The position numbers were made by a program, and so were the translations under genes. Shown here in pieces: positions 1 to 13,422 of a DNA stretch of 64,000 nt. The stretch is taken from contig NC_092580.1 in assembly GCF_037975245.1 (NCBI RefSeq), positions 139,001 to 203,000 of the forward strand. Direction: 5' to 3'. How positions within the stretch are numbered: position 1 is the first letter of the stretch; each line of letters starts with the position of its first letter. The DNA is from Apostichopus japonicus. Taxonomy: Eukaryota > Echinodermata > Holothuroidea > Aspidochirotida > Stichopodidae. Below the pieces are notes generated by a model. The model ran no database searches. It worked only from the letters and a program-made list of their open reading frames with translations, and had not been told where the DNA came from.

Positions 1-544
1 GCGTGACGTATTTTGGATCGCGGGCTCGAGACCAGGTGGGGCAGTTTGTTTTTGCCGCGATATGGTACGGTCTCTGGAACTTTAAGTATTAGAAACGAAC
101 ATAGATTTATATCAACTGCTGTCGTGGCGCGGTTGGTTGCTCTGTACCTCGAGAGCGTGACGTATTTTGGATCGCGGGCTCGAGACCAGGTGGGGCAGTT
201 TGTTTTTGCCGCTATCTCATACGGTCTCTGGGAACTTTAAGTATTAGAAACGAACATAGATTTATATCAACTGCTGTCGTGGCGCGGTTGGTTGCTCTGT
301 ACCTCGAGAGCGTGACGTATTTTGGATCGCGGGCTCGAGACCAGGTGGGGGCAGTTTGCTTTTGCCGCGATCTTATACGGTCTCTGGGAACTTTAAGTAT
401 TAGAAACGAACATAGATTTATATCAACTGCTGTCGTGGCGCGGTTGGTTGCTCTGTACCTCGAGAGCGTGACGTATTTTGGATCGCGGGCTCGAGACCAG
501 GTGGGGGCAGTTTGCTTTTGCCGCGATCTCATACGGTCTCTGGG

Positions 545-1009
545 AAAATTAAGTATTATAAACGAACATATATTTATATCAGCTGCTGTCGTGGCGCGGT
601 TGGTTGCTCTGTACCTCGAGAGCGTGACGTATTTTGGATCGCGGGCTCGAGACCAGGTGGGGGCAGTTTGCTTTTGCCGCGATCTTATACGGTCTCTGGA
701 ACTTTAAGTATTAGAAACGAACATATATTTATATCAACTGCTGTCGTGGCGCGGTTGGTTGCTCTGTACCTCGAGAGCGTGACGTATTTTGGATCGCGGG
801 CTCGAGACCAGGTAGGGGAAGTTTGCTTTTGCCGCGATCTCATACGGTCTCTGGAACTTTAAGTATTAGAAACGAACATAGATTTATATTAACTGCTGTC
901 GTGGCGCGGTTGGTTGCTCTGTACCTCGAGAGCGTGACGTATTTTGGATCGCGGGCTCGAGACCAGGTGGGGGCAGTTTGCTTTTGCCGCGATCTCATAC
1001 GGTCTCTGG
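545..1009 (+). repeat. A-B-C cassette, copy 1
   Basis: Monomer A (545-699) has AAAATTAAG in place of AACTTTAAG, TATAAACG, ATATATTT and CAGCTG. Monomer B (700-854) has ATATATTT and AGGTAGGGGAAG. Monomer C (855-1009) has ATATTAACTG. This copy keeps the usual TTTTGGATC in A, unlike most later copies. A partial A-type monomer (AAAATTAAG, ATATATTT and CAGCTG, but TTAGAAACG) lies at about 1166. Confidence 0.85.
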
Positions 1010-3492
1010 AACTTTAAGTATTAGAAACGAACATAGATTTATATCAACTGCTGTCGTGGCGCGGTTGGTTGCTCTGTACCTCGAGAGCGTGACGTATTTT
1101 GGATCGCGGGCTCGAGACCAGGTGGGGGCAGTTTGCTTTTGCCGCGATCTCATACGGTCTCTGGGAAAATTAAGTATTAGAAACGAACATATATTTATAT
1201 CAGCTGCTGTCGTGGCGCGGTTGGTTGCTCTGTACCTCGAGAGCGTGACGTATTTTGGATCGCGGGCTCGAGACCAGGTGGGGGCAGTTTGCTTTTGCCG
1301 CGATCTCATACGGTCTCTGGAACTTTAAGTATTAGAAACGAACATAGATTTATATCAACTGCTGTCGTGGCGCGGTTGGTTGCTCTGTACCTCGAGAGCG
1401 TGACGTATTTTGGATCGCGGGCTCGAGACCAGGTGGGGGCAGTTTTCTTTTGCCGCGATCTCATACGGTCTCTGGAACTTTAAGTATAAGAAACGAACAC
1501 AGATTTATATCAACTGCTGTCGTGGCGCGGTTGGTTGCTCTGTACCTCGAGAGCGTGACGAATTTTGGATCGCGGGCTCGAGACCAGGTGGGGGCAGTTT
1601 GTTTTTGCCGCGATATGGTACGGTCTCTGGAACTTTAAGTATTAGAAACGAACATAGATTTATATCAACTGCTGTCGTGGCGCGGTTGGTTGCTCTGTAC
1701 CTCGAGAGCGTGACGTATTTTGGATCGCGGGCTCGAGACCAGGTGGGGGCAGTTTGTTTTTGCCGCGATATGGTACGGTCTCTGGAACTTTAAGTATTAG
1801 AAACGAACATAGATTTATATCAACTGCTGTCGTGGCGCGGTTGGTTGCTCTGTACCTCGAGAGCGTGACGTATTTTGTATCGCGGGCTCGAGACCAGGTG
1901 GGGCAGTTTGTTTTTGCCGGTATCTCATACGGTCTCTGGGAACTTTAAGTATTAGAAACGAACATAGATTTATATCAACTGCTGTCGTGGCGCGGTTGGT
2001 TGCTCTGTACCTCGAGAGCGTGACGTATTTTGGATCGCGGGCTCGAGACCAGGTGGGGGCAGTTTGCTTTTGCCGCGATATGGTACGGTCTCTGGAACTT
2101 TAAGTATTAGAAACGAACATAGATTTATATCAACTGCTGTCGTGGCGCGGTTGGTTGCTCTGTACCTCGAGAGCGTGACGTATTTTGGATCGCGGGCTCG
2201 AGACCAGGTGGGGCAGTTTGTTTTTGCCGCGATCTCATACGGTCTCTGGGAACTTTAAGTATTAGAAACGAACATAGATTTATATCAACTGCTGTCGTGG
2301 CGCGGTTGGTTGCTCTGTACCTCGAGAGCGTGACGTATTTTGGATCGCGGGCTCGAGACCAGGTGGGGGCAGTTTGCTTTTGCCGCGATCTTATACGGCC
2401 CCTGGAACTTTAAGTATTAGAAACGAACACAGATTTATATCAACTGCTGTCGTGGCGCGGTTGGTTGCTCTGTACCTCGAGAGCGTGACGTATTTTGGAT
2501 CGCGGGCTCGAGACCAGGTGGGGGCAGTTTGCTTTTGCCGCGATCTCATACGGTCTCTGGGAAATTTAAGTATTAGAAACGAACATATATTTATATCAAC
2601 TGCTGTCGTGGCGCGGTTGGTTGCTCTGTACCTCGAGAGCGTGACGTATTTTGGATCGCGGGCTCGAGACCAGGTGGGGGCAGTTTGTTTTTGCCGCGAT
2701 CTCATACGGTCTCTGGAACTTTAAGTATTAGAAACGAACATATATTTATATCAACTGCTGTCGTGGCGCGGTTGGTTGCTCTGTACCTCGAGAGCGTGAC
2801 GTATTTTGGATCGCGGGCTCGAGACCAGGTGGGGGCAGTTTGCTTTTGCCGCGATCTTATACGGTCTCTGGGAACTTTAAGTATTAGAAACGAACATAGA
2901 TTTATATCAACTGCTGTCGTGGCGCGGTTGGTTGCTCTGTACCTCGAGAGCGTGACGATTTTTGGATCGCGGGCTCTAGACCAGGTGGGGGCAGTTTGCT
3001 TTTGCCGCGATATGGAACGGTCTCGGGAACTTTAAGTATTAGAAACGAACATAGATTTATATCAACTGCTGTCGTGGCGCGGTTGGTTGCTCTGTACCTC
3101 GAGAGCGTGACGTATTTTGGATCGCGGGCTCGAGACCAGGTTTGGCAGTTTGTTGTTGCCGCGATATGGTACGGTCTCTGGAACTTTAAGTATTAGAAAC
3201 GAACATAGATTTATATCAACTGCTGTCGTGGCGCGGTTGGTTGCTCTGTACCTCGAGAGCGTGACGTATTTTGGATCGCGGGCTCGAGACCAGGTGGGGC
3301 AGTTTGTTTTTGCCGCGATCTCATACGGTCTCTGGGAACTTTAAGTATTAGAAACGAACATAGATTTATATCAACTGCTGTCGTGGCGCGGTTGGTTGCT
3401 CTGTACCTCGAGAGCGTGACGTATTTTGGATCGCGGGCTCGAGACCAGGTGGGGGCAGTTTGCTTTTGCCGCGATCTCATACGGTCTCTGGG

Positions 3493-3958
3493 AAAATTAA
3501 GTATTATAAACGAACATATATTTATATCAGCTGCTGTCGTGGCGCGGTTGGTTGCTCTGTACCTCGAGAGCGTGACGTATTTTTGATCGCGGGCTCGAGA
3601 CCAGGTGGGGGCAGTTTGCTTTTGCCGCGATCTTATACGGTCTCTGGGAACTTTAAGTATTAGAAACGAACATATATTTATATCAACTGCTGTCGTGGCG
3701 CGGTTGGTTGCTCTGTACCTCGAGAGCGTGACGTATTTTGGATCGCGGGCTCGAGACCAGGTAGGGGAAGTTTGCTTTTGCCGCGATCTCATACGGTCTC
3801 TGGAACTTTAAGTATTAGAAACGAACATAGATTTATATTAACTGCTGTCGTGGCGCGGTTGGTTGCTCTGTACCTCGAGAGCGTGACGTATTTTGGATCG
3901 CGGGCTCGAGACCAGGTGGGGGCAGTTTGCTTTTGCCGCGATCTCATACGGTCTCTGG
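3493..3958 (+). repeat. A-B-C cassette, copy 2
   Basis: Same marker order as the copy at 545, but A is 156 bp and carries TATTTTTGATCGC. That change creates TGA in the main plus-strand frame. Confidence 0.85.
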
Positions 3959-5354
3959 AACTTTAAGTATTAGAAACGAACATAGATTTATATCAACTGC
4001 TGTCGTGGCGCGGTTGGTTGCTCTGTACCTCGAGAGCGTGACGTATTTTGGATCGCGGGCTCGAGACCAGGTGGGGGCAGTTTTCTTTTGCCGCGATCTC
4101 ATACGGTCTCTGGAACTTTAAGTATTAGAAACGAACACAGATTTATATCAACTGCTGTCGTGGCGCGGTTGGTTGCTCTGTACCTCGAGAGCGTGACGAA
4201 TTTTGGATCGCGGGCTCGAGACCAGGTGGGGGCAGTTTGTTTTTGCCGCGATATGGTACGGTCTCTGGAACTTTAAGTATTAGAAACGAACATAGATTTA
4301 TATCAACTGCTGTCGTGGCGCGGTTGGTTGCTCTGTACCTCGAGAGCGTGACGTATTTTGGATCGCGGGCTCGAGACCAGGTGGGGGCAGTTTGTTTTTG
4401 CCGCGATATGGTACGGTCTCTGGAACTTTAAGTATTAGAAACGAACATAGATTCATATCAACTGCTGTCGTGGCGCGGTTGGTTGCTCTGTACCTCGAGA
4501 GCGTGACGTATTTTGGATCGCGGGCTCGAGACCAGGTGGGGCAGTTTGTTTTTGCCGCGATATGGTACGGTCTCTGGGAACTTTAAGTATTAGAAACGAA
4601 CATAGATTTATATCAACTGCTGTCGTGGCGCGGTTGGTTGCTCTGTACCTCGAGAGCGTGACGTATTTTGGATCGCGGGCTCTAGACCAGGTGGGGCAGT
4701 TTGTTTTTGCCGCGATCTCATACGGTCTCTGGGAACTTTAAGTATTAGAAACGAACATAGATTTATATCAACTGCTGTCGTGGCGCGGTTGGTTGCTCTG
4801 TACCTCGAGAGCGTGACGTATTTTGGATCGCGGGCTCGAGACCAGGTGGGGGCAGTTTGCTTTTGCCGCGATATGGTACGGTCTCGGGAACTTTAAGTAT
4901 TAGAAACGAACATAGATTTATATCAACTGCTGTCGTGGCGCGGTTGGTTGCTCTGTACCTCGAGAGCGTGACGTATTTTGGATCGCGGGCTCGAGACCAG
5001 GTGGGGCAGTTTGTTTTTGCCGCGATATGGTACGGTCTCTGGGAACTTTAAGTATTAGAAACGAACATAGATTTATATCAACTGCTGTCGTGGCTCGGTT
5101 GGTTGCTCTGTACCTCGAGAGCGTGACGTATTTTGGATCGCGGGCTCGAGACCAGGTGGGGCAGTTTGTTTTTGCCGCGATCTCATACGGTCTCTGGGAA
5201 CTTTAAGTATTAGAAACGAACATAGATTTATATCAACTGCTGTCGTGGCGCGGTTGGTTGCTCTGTACCTCGAGAGCGTGACGTATTTTGGATCGCGGGC
5301 TCGAGACCAGGTGGGGGCAGTTTGCTTTTGCCGCGATCTCATACGGTCTCTGGG

Positions 5355-5819
5355 AAAATTAAGTATTATAAACGAACATATATTTATATCAGCTGCTGTC
5401 GTGGCGCGGTTGGTTGCTCTGTACCTCGAGAGCGTGACGTATTTTTGATCGCGGGCTCGAGACCAGGTGGGGGCAGTTTGCTTTTGCCGCGATCTTATAC
5501 GGTCTCTGGAACTTTAAGTATTAGAAACGAACATATATTTATATCAACTGCTGTCGTGGCGCGGTTGGTTGCTCTGTACCTCGAGAGCGTGACGTATTTT
5601 GGATCGCGGGCTCGAGACCAGGTAGGGGAAGTTTGCTTTTGCCGCGATCTCATACGGTCTCTGGAACTTTAAGTATTAGAAACGAACATATATTTATATT
5701 AACTGCTGTCGTGGCGCGGTTGGTTGCTCTGTACCTCGAGAGCGTGACGTATTTTGGATCGCGGGCTCGAGACCAGGTGGGGGCAGTTTTCTTTTGCCGC
5801 GATCTCATACGGTCTCTGG
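5355..5819 (+). repeat. A-B-C cassette, copy 3
   Basis: A carries TATTTTTGATCGC. C carries ATATATTTATATTAAC and CAGTTTTCTTTT, which suggests that in this copy monomer C is joined to the following D-type monomer's right half. It starts 1862 bp (12 monomers) after copy 2. Confidence 0.85.
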
Positions 5820-7217
5820 AACTTTAAGTATTAGAAACGAACATAGATTTATATCAACTGCTGTCGTGGCGCGGTTGGTTGCTCTGTACCTCGAGAGCGT
5901 GACGTATTTTGGATCGCGGGCTCGAGACCAGGTGGGGGCAGTTTGTTTTTGCCGCGATCTCATACGGTCTCTGGAACTTTAAGTATTAGAAACGAACACA
6001 GATTTATATCAACTGCTGTCGTGGCGCGGTTGGTTGCTCTGTACCTCGAGAGCGTGACGAATTTTGGATCGCGGGCTCGAGACCAGGTGGGGGCAGTTTG
6101 CTTTTGCCGCGATCTTATACGGCCCCTGGAACTTTAAGTATTAGAAACGAACACAGATTTATATCAACTGCTGTCGTGGCGCGGTTGGTTGCTCTGTACC
6201 TCGAGAGCGTGACGTATTTTGGATCGCGGGCTCGAGACCAGGTGGGGGCAGTTTGCTTTTGCCGCGATCTCATACGGTCTCTGGGAAATTTAAGTATTAG
6301 AAACGAACATATATTTATATCAACTGCTGTCGTGGCGCGGTTGGTTGCTCTGTACCTCGAGAGCGTGACGTATTTTGGATCGCGGGCTCGAGACCAGGTG
6401 GGGGCAGTTTGTTTTTGCCGCGATCTCATACGGTCTCTGGAACTTTAAGTATTAGAAACGAACATATATTTATATCAACTGCTGTCGTGGCGCGGTTGGT
6501 TGCTCTGTACCTCGAGAGCGTGACGTATTTTGGATCGCGGGCTCGAGACCAGGTGGGGGCAGTTTGCTTTTGCCGCGATCTTATACGGTCTCTGGGAACT
6601 TTAAGTATTAGAAACGAACATAGATTTATATCAACTGCTGTCGTGGCGCGGTTGGTTGCTCTGTACCTCGAGAGCGTGACGATTTTTGGATCGCGGGCTC
6701 TAGACCAGGTGGGGGCAGTTTGCTTTTGCCGCGATATGGAACGGTCTCGGGAACTTTAAGTATTAGAAACGAACATAGATTTATATCAACTGCTGTCGTG
6801 GCGCGGTTGGTTGCTCTGTACCTCGAGAGCGTGACGTATTTTGGATCGCGGGCTCGAGACCAGGTGGGGCAGTTTGTTGTTGCCGCGATATGGTACGGTC
6901 TCTGGAACTTTAAGTATTAGAAACGAACATAGATTTATATCAACTGCTGTCGTGGCGCGGTTGGTTGCTCTGTACCTCGAGAGCGTGACGTATTTTGGAT
7001 CGCGGGCTCGAGACCAGGTAGGGGCAGTTTGTTTTTGCCGCGATCTCATACGGTCTCTGGGAACTTTAAGTATTAGAAACGAACATAGATTTATATCAAC
7101 TGCTGTCGTGGCGCGGTTGGTTGCTCTGTACCTCGAGAGCGTGACGTATTTTGGATCGCGGGCTCGAGACCAGGTGGGGGCAGTTTGCTTTTGCCGCGAT
7201 CTCATACGGTCTCTGGG

Positions 7218-7682
7218 AAAATTAAGTATTATAAACGAACATATATTTATATCAGCTGCTGTCGTGGCGCGGTTGGTTGCTCTGTACCTCGAGAGCGTGA
7301 CGTATTTTTGATCGCGGGCTCGAGACCAGGTGGGGGCAGTTTGCTTTTGCCGCGATCTTATACGGTCTCTGGAACTTTAAGTATTAGAAACGAACATATA
7401 TTTATATCAACTGCTGTCGTGGCGCGGTTGGTTGCTCTGTACCTCGAGAGCGTGACGTATTTTGGATCGCGGGCTCGAGACCAGGTAGGGGAAGTTTGCT
7501 TTTGCCGCGATCTCATACGGTCTCTGGAACTTTAAGTATTAGAAACGAACATAGATTTATATTAACTGCTGTCGTGGCGCGGTTGGTTGCTCTGTACCTC
7601 GAGAGCGTGACGTATTTTGGATCGCGGGCTCGAGACCAGGTGGGGGCAGTTTGCTTTTGCCGCGATCTCATACGGTCTCTGG
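7218..7682 (+). repeat. A-B-C cassette, copy 4
   Basis: Full marker set, with A carrying TATTTTTGATCGC. It starts 1863 bp (12 monomers) after copy 3 and lies in a larger block that matches the surroundings of copy 2 at an offset of about 3724 bp. Confidence 0.85.
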
Positions 7683-8614
7683 AACTTTAAGTATTAGAAA
7701 CGAACATAGATTTATATCAACTGCTGTCGTGGCGCGGTTGGTTGCTCTGTACCTCGAGAGCGTGACGTATTTTGGATCGCGGGCTCGAGACCAGGTGGGG
7801 GCAGTTTTCTTTTGCCGCGATCTCATACGGTCTCTGGGAACTTTAAGTATTAGAAACGAACATAGATTTATATCAACTGCTGTCGTGGCGCGGTTGGTTG
7901 CTCTGTACCTCGAGAGCGTGACGTATTTTGTATCGCGGGCTCGAGACCAGGTGGGGCAGTTTGTTTTTGCCGCGATCTCATACGGTCTCTGGGAACTTTA
8001 AGTATTAGAAACGAACATAGATTTATATCAACTGCTGTCGTGGCGCGGTTGGTTGCTCTGTACCTCGAGAGCGTGACGTATTTTGGATCGCGGGCTCTAG
8101 ACCAGGTGGGGGCAGTTTGCTTTTGCCGCGATATGGTACGGTCTCGGGAACTTTAAGTATTAGAAACGAACATAGATTTATATCAACTGCTGTCGTGGCG
8201 CGGTTGGTTGCTCTGTACCTCGAGAGCGTGACGTATTTTGGATCGCGGGCTCGAGACCAGGTGGGGCAGTTTGTTTTTGCCGCGATATGGTACGGTCTCT
8301 GGGAACTTTAAGTATTAGAAACGAACATAGATTTATATCAACTGCTGTCGTGGCGCGGTTGGTTGCTCTGTACCTCGAGAGCGTGACGTATTTTGGATCG
8401 CGGGCTCGAGACCAGGTGGGGCAGTTTGTTTTTGCCGCGATCTCATACGGTCTCTGGGAACTTTAAGTATTAGAAACGAACATAGATTTATATCAACTGC
8501 TGTCGTGGCGCGGTTGGTTGCTCTGTACCTCGAGAGCGTGACGTATTTTGGATCGCGGGCTCGAGACCAGGTGGGGGCAGTTTGCTTTTGCCGCGATCTC
8601 ATACGGTCTCTGGG

Positions 8615-8924
8615 AAAATTAAGTATTATAAACGAACATATATTTATATCAGCTGCTGTCGTGGCGCGGTTGGTTGCTCTGTACCTCGAGAGCGTGACGT
8701 ATTTTTGATCGCGGGCTCGAGACCAGGTGGGGGCAGTTTGCTTTTGCCGCGATCTGGTACGGTCTCTGGAACTTTAAGTATTAGAAACGAACATATATTT
8801 ATATCAACTGCTGTCGTGGCGCGGTTGGTTGCTCTGTACCTCGAGAGCGTGACGTATTTTGGATCGCGGGCTCGAGACCAGGTGGGGGCAGTTTGTTTTT
8901 GCCGCGATATGGTACGGTCTCTGG
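8615..8924 (+). repeat. A-B-C cassette, truncated copy
   Basis: Monomer A is intact, but its right end reads GATCTGGTAC. The next monomer keeps the ATATATTT of B but lacks AGGTAGGGGAAG and ends GATATGGTAC. C is absent. This looks like an exchange inside monomer B. Confidence 0.75.
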
Positions 8925-10321
8925 AACTTTAAGTATTAGAAACGAACATAGATTTATATCAACTGCTGTCGTGGCGCGGTTGGTTGCTCTGTACCTCGAG
9001 AGCGTGACGTATTTTGGATCGCGGGCTCGAGACCAGGTGGGGCAGTTTGTTTTTGCCGCGATCTCATACGGTCTCTGGGAACTTTAAGTATTAGAAACGA
9101 ACATAGATTTATATCAACTGCTGTCGTGGCGCGGTTGGTTGCTCTGTACCTCGAGAGCGTGACGTATTTTGGATCGCGGGCTCGAGACCAGGTGGGGCAG
9201 TTTGTTTTTGCCGCGATCTCATACGGTCTCTGGGAACTTTAAGTATTAGAAACGAACATAGATTTATATCAACTGCTGTCGTGGCGCGGTTGGTTGCTCT
9301 GTACCTCGAGAGCGTGACGTATTTTGGATCGCGGGCTCGAGACCAGGTGGGGGCAGTTTGCTTTTGCCGCGATCTTATACGGCCCCTGGAACTTTAAGTA
9401 TTAGAAACGAACACAGATTTATATCAACTGCTGTCGTGGCGCGGTTGGTTGCTCTGTACCTCGAGAGCGTGACGTATTTTGGATCGCGGGCTCGAGACCA
9501 GGTGGGGGCAGTTTGCTTTTGCCGCGATCTCATACGGTCTCTGGGAAATTTAAGTATTAGAAACGAACATAGATTTATATCAACTGCTGTCGTGGCGCGG
9601 TTGGTTGCTCTGTACCTCGAGAGCGTGACGTATTTTGGATCGCGGGCTCGAGACCAGGTGGGGGCAGTTTGTTTTTGCCGCGATCTCATACGGTCTCTGG
9701 AACTTTAAGTATTAGAAACGAACATAGATTTATATCAACTGCTGTCGTGGCGCGGTTGGTTGCTCTGTACCTCGAGAGCGTGACGTATTTTGGATCGCGG
9801 GCTCGAGACCAGGTGGGGGCAGTTTGCTTTTGCCGCGATCTTATACGGTCTCTGGGAACTTTAAGTATTAGAAACGAACATAGATTTATATCAACTGCTG
9901 TCGTGGCGCGGTTGGTTGCTCTGTACCTCGAGAGGGTGACGATTTTTGGATCGCGGGCTCTAGACCAGGTGGGGACAGTTTGCTTTTGCCGCGATATGGT
10001 ACGGTCTCGGGAACTTTAAGTATTAGAAACGAACATAGATTTATATCAACTGCTGTCGTGGCGCGGTTGGTTGCTCTGTACCTCGAGAGCGTGACGTATT
10101 TTGGATCGCGGGCTCGAGACCAGGTGGGGCAGTTTGTTTTTGCCGCGATATGGTACGGTCTCTGGAACTTTAAGTATTAGAAACGAACATAGATTTATAT
10201 CAACTGCTGTCGTGGCGCGGTTGGTTGCTCTGTACCTCGAGAGCGTGACGTATTTTGGATCGCGGGCTCGAGACCAGGTGGGGGCAGTTTGCTTTTGCCG
10301 CGATCTCATACGGTCTCTGGG

Positions 10322-10786
10322 AAAATTAAGTATTATAAACGAACATATATTTATATCAGCTGCTGTCGTGGCGCGGTTGGTTGCTCTGTACCTCGAGAGC
10401 GTGACGTATTTTTGATCGCGGGATCGAGACCACGTGGGGGCAGTTTGTTTTTGCCGCGATCTTATACGGTCTCTGGAACTTTAAGTATTAGAAACGAACT
10501 TAGATTTATATCAACTGCTGTCGTGGCGCGGTTGGTTGCTCTGTACCTCGAGAGCGTGACGTATTTTGGATCGCGGGCTCGAGACCAGGTAGGGGAAGTT
10601 TGCTTTTGCCGCGATCTCATACGGTCTCTGGAACTTTAAGTATTAGAAACGAACATAGATTTATATTAACTGCTGTCGTGGCGCGGTTGGTTGCTCTGTA
10701 CCTCGAGAGCGTGACGTATTTTGGATCGCGGGCTCGAGACCAGGTGGGGGCAGTTTGCTTTTGCCGCGATCTCATACGGTCTCTGG
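10322..10786 (+). repeat. A-B-C cassette, copy 6
   Basis: Full marker order. A ends with the private variants GGGATCGAGACC and CCACGTGGGG, and B has AACTTAGATTT instead of AACATATATTT, so A and B have local mutations. Confidence 0.82.
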
Positions 10787-11562
10787 AACTTTAAGTATTA
10801 GAAACGAACATAGATTTATATCAACTGCTGTCGTGGCGCGGTTGGTTGCTCTGTACCTCGAGAGCGTGACGTATTTTGGATCGCGGGCTCGAGACCAGGT
10901 GGGGGCAGTTTTCTTTTGCCGCGATCTCATACGGTCTCTGGAACTTTAAGTATTAGAAACGAACACAGATTTATATCAACTGCTGTCGTGGCGCGGTTGG
11001 TTGCTCTGTACCTCGAGAGCGTGACGAATTTTGGATCGCGGGCTCGAGACCAGGTGGGGGCAGTTTGTTTTTGCCGCGATATGGTACGGTCTCTGGAACT
11101 TTAAGTATTAGAAACGAACATAGATTTATATCAACTGCTGTCGCGGCGCGGTTGGTTGCTCTGTACCTCGAGAGCGTGACGTATTTTGGATCGCGGGCTC
11201 GAGACCAGGTGGGGGCAGTTTGTTTTTGCCGCGATATGGTACGGTCTCTGGAACTTTAAGTATTAGAAACGAACATAGATTTATATCAACTGCTGTCGTG
11301 GCGCGGTTGGTTGCTCTGTACCTCGAGAGCGTGACGTATTTTGTATCGCGGGCTCGAGACCAGGTGGGGCAGTTTGTTTTTGCCGCGATCTCATACGGTC
11401 TCTGGGAACTTTAAGTATTAGAAACGAACATAGATTTATATCAACTGCTGTCGTGGCGCGGTTGGTTGCTCTGTACCTCGAGAGCGTGACGTATTTTGGA
11501 TCGCGGGCTCGAGACCAGGTGGGGGCAGTTTGCTTTTGCCGCGATCTCATACGGTCTCTGGG

Positions 11563-12027
11563 AAAATTAAGTATTATAAACGAACATATATTTATATCAG
11601 CTGCTGTCGTGGCGCGGTTGGTTGCTCTGTACCTCGAGAGCGTGACGTATTTTGGATCGCGGGCTCGAGACCAGGTGGGGGCAGTTTGCTTTTGCCGCGA
11701 TCTTATACGGTCTCTGGAACTTTAAGTATTAGAAACGAACATATATTTATATCAACTGCTGTCGTGGCGCGGTTGGTTGCTCTGTACCTCGAGAGCGTGA
11801 CGTATTTTGGATCGCGGGCTCGAGACCAGGTAGGGGAAGTTTGCTTTTGCCGCGATCTCATACGGTCTCTGGAACTTTAAGTATTAGAAACGAACATAGA
11901 TTTATATTAACTGCTGTCGTGGCGCGGTTGGTTGCTCTGTACCTCGAGAGCGTGACGTATTTTGGATCGCGGGCTCGAGACCAGGTGGGGGCAGTTTGCT
12001 TTTGCCGCGATCTCATACGGTCTCTGG
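11563..12027 (+). repeat. A-B-C cassette, copy 7
   Basis: Full marker set. A retains TTTTGGATC like the copy at 545, not the TTTTTGATC form of the neighbours. It starts 1241 bp (8 monomers) after the previous copy. Confidence 0.85.
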
Positions 12028-12957
12028 AACTTTAAGTATTAGAAACGAACATAGATTTATATCAACTGCTGTCGTGGCGCGGTTGGTTGCTCTGTACCTC
12101 GAGAGCGTGACGTATTTTGGATCGCGGGCTCGAGACCAGGTGGGGGCAGTTTGTTTTTGCCGCGATATGGTACGGTCTCTGGAACTTTAAGTATTAGAAA
12201 CGAACATAGATTTATATCAACTGCTGTCGTGGCGCGGTTGGTTGCTCTGTACCTCGAGAGCGTGACGTATTTTGTATCGCGGGCTCGAGACCAGGTGGGG
12301 CAGTTTGTTTTTGCCGCGATCTCATACGGTCTCTGGGAACTTTAAGTATTAGAAACGAACATAGATTTATATCAACTGCTGTCGTGGCGCGGTTGGTTGC
12401 TCTGTACCTCGAGAGCGTGACGTATTTTGGATCGCGGGCTCTAGACCAGGTGGGGGCAGTTTGCTTTTGCCGCGATATGGTACGGTCTCGGGAACTTTAA
12501 GTATTAGAAACGAACATAGATTTATATCAACTGCTGTCGTGGCGCGGTTGGTTGCTCTGTACCTCGAGAGCGTGACGTATTTTGGATCGCGGGCTCGAGA
12601 CCAGGTGGGGCAGTTTGTTTTTGCCGCGATATGGAACAGTCTCTGGAACTTTAAGTATTAGAAACGAACATAGATTTATATCAACTGCTGTCGTGGCGCG
12701 GTTGGTTGCTCTGTACCTCGAGAGCGTGACGTATTTTGGATCGCGGGCTCGAGACCAGGTGGGGCAGTTTGTTTTTGCCGCGATCTCATACGGTCTCTGG
12801 GAACTTTAAGTATTAGAAACGAACATAGATTTATATCAACTGCTGTCGTGGCGCGGTTGGTTGCTCTGTACCTCGAGAGCGTGACGTATTTTGGATCGCG
12901 GGCTCGAGACCAGGTGGGGGCAGTTTGCTTTTGCCGCGATCTCATACGGTCTCTGGG

Positions 12958-13422
12958 AAAATTAAGTATTATAAACGAACATATATTTATATCAGCTGCT
13001 GTCGTGGCGCGGTTGGTTGCTCTGTACCTCGAGAGCGTGACGTATTTTTGATCGCGGGCTCGAGACCAGGTGGGGGCAGTTTGCTTTTGCCGCGATCTTA
13101 TACGGTCTCTGGAACTTTAAGTATTAGAAACGAACATATATTTATATCAACTGCTGTCGTGGCGCGGTTGGTTGCTCTGTACCTCGAGAGCGTGACGTAT
13201 TTTGGATCGCGGGCTCGAGACCAGGTAGGGGAAGTTTGCTTTTGCCGCGATCTCATACGGTCTCTGGAACTTTAAGTATTAGAAACGAACATAGATTTAT
13301 ATTAACTGCTGTCGTGGCGCGGTTGGTTGCTCTGTACCTCGAGAGCGTGACGTATTTTGGATCGCGGGCTCGAGACCAGGTGGGGGCAGTTTGCTTTTGC
13401 CGCGATCTCATACGGTCTCTGG
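12958..13422 (+). repeat. A-B-C cassette, copy 8
   Basis: Full marker set, with A carrying TATTTTTGATCGC. It starts 1395 bp (9 monomers) after the previous copy. Confidence 0.85.

Noticed and set aside
10431-10436. CACGTG E-box created in a few units (10431, 39337, 49917, 55677)
   Set aside because: It arises from one G-to-C change in CAGGTG. At least two of the four (39337 and 55677) look like copies of one another. Nothing suggests a regulatory role.
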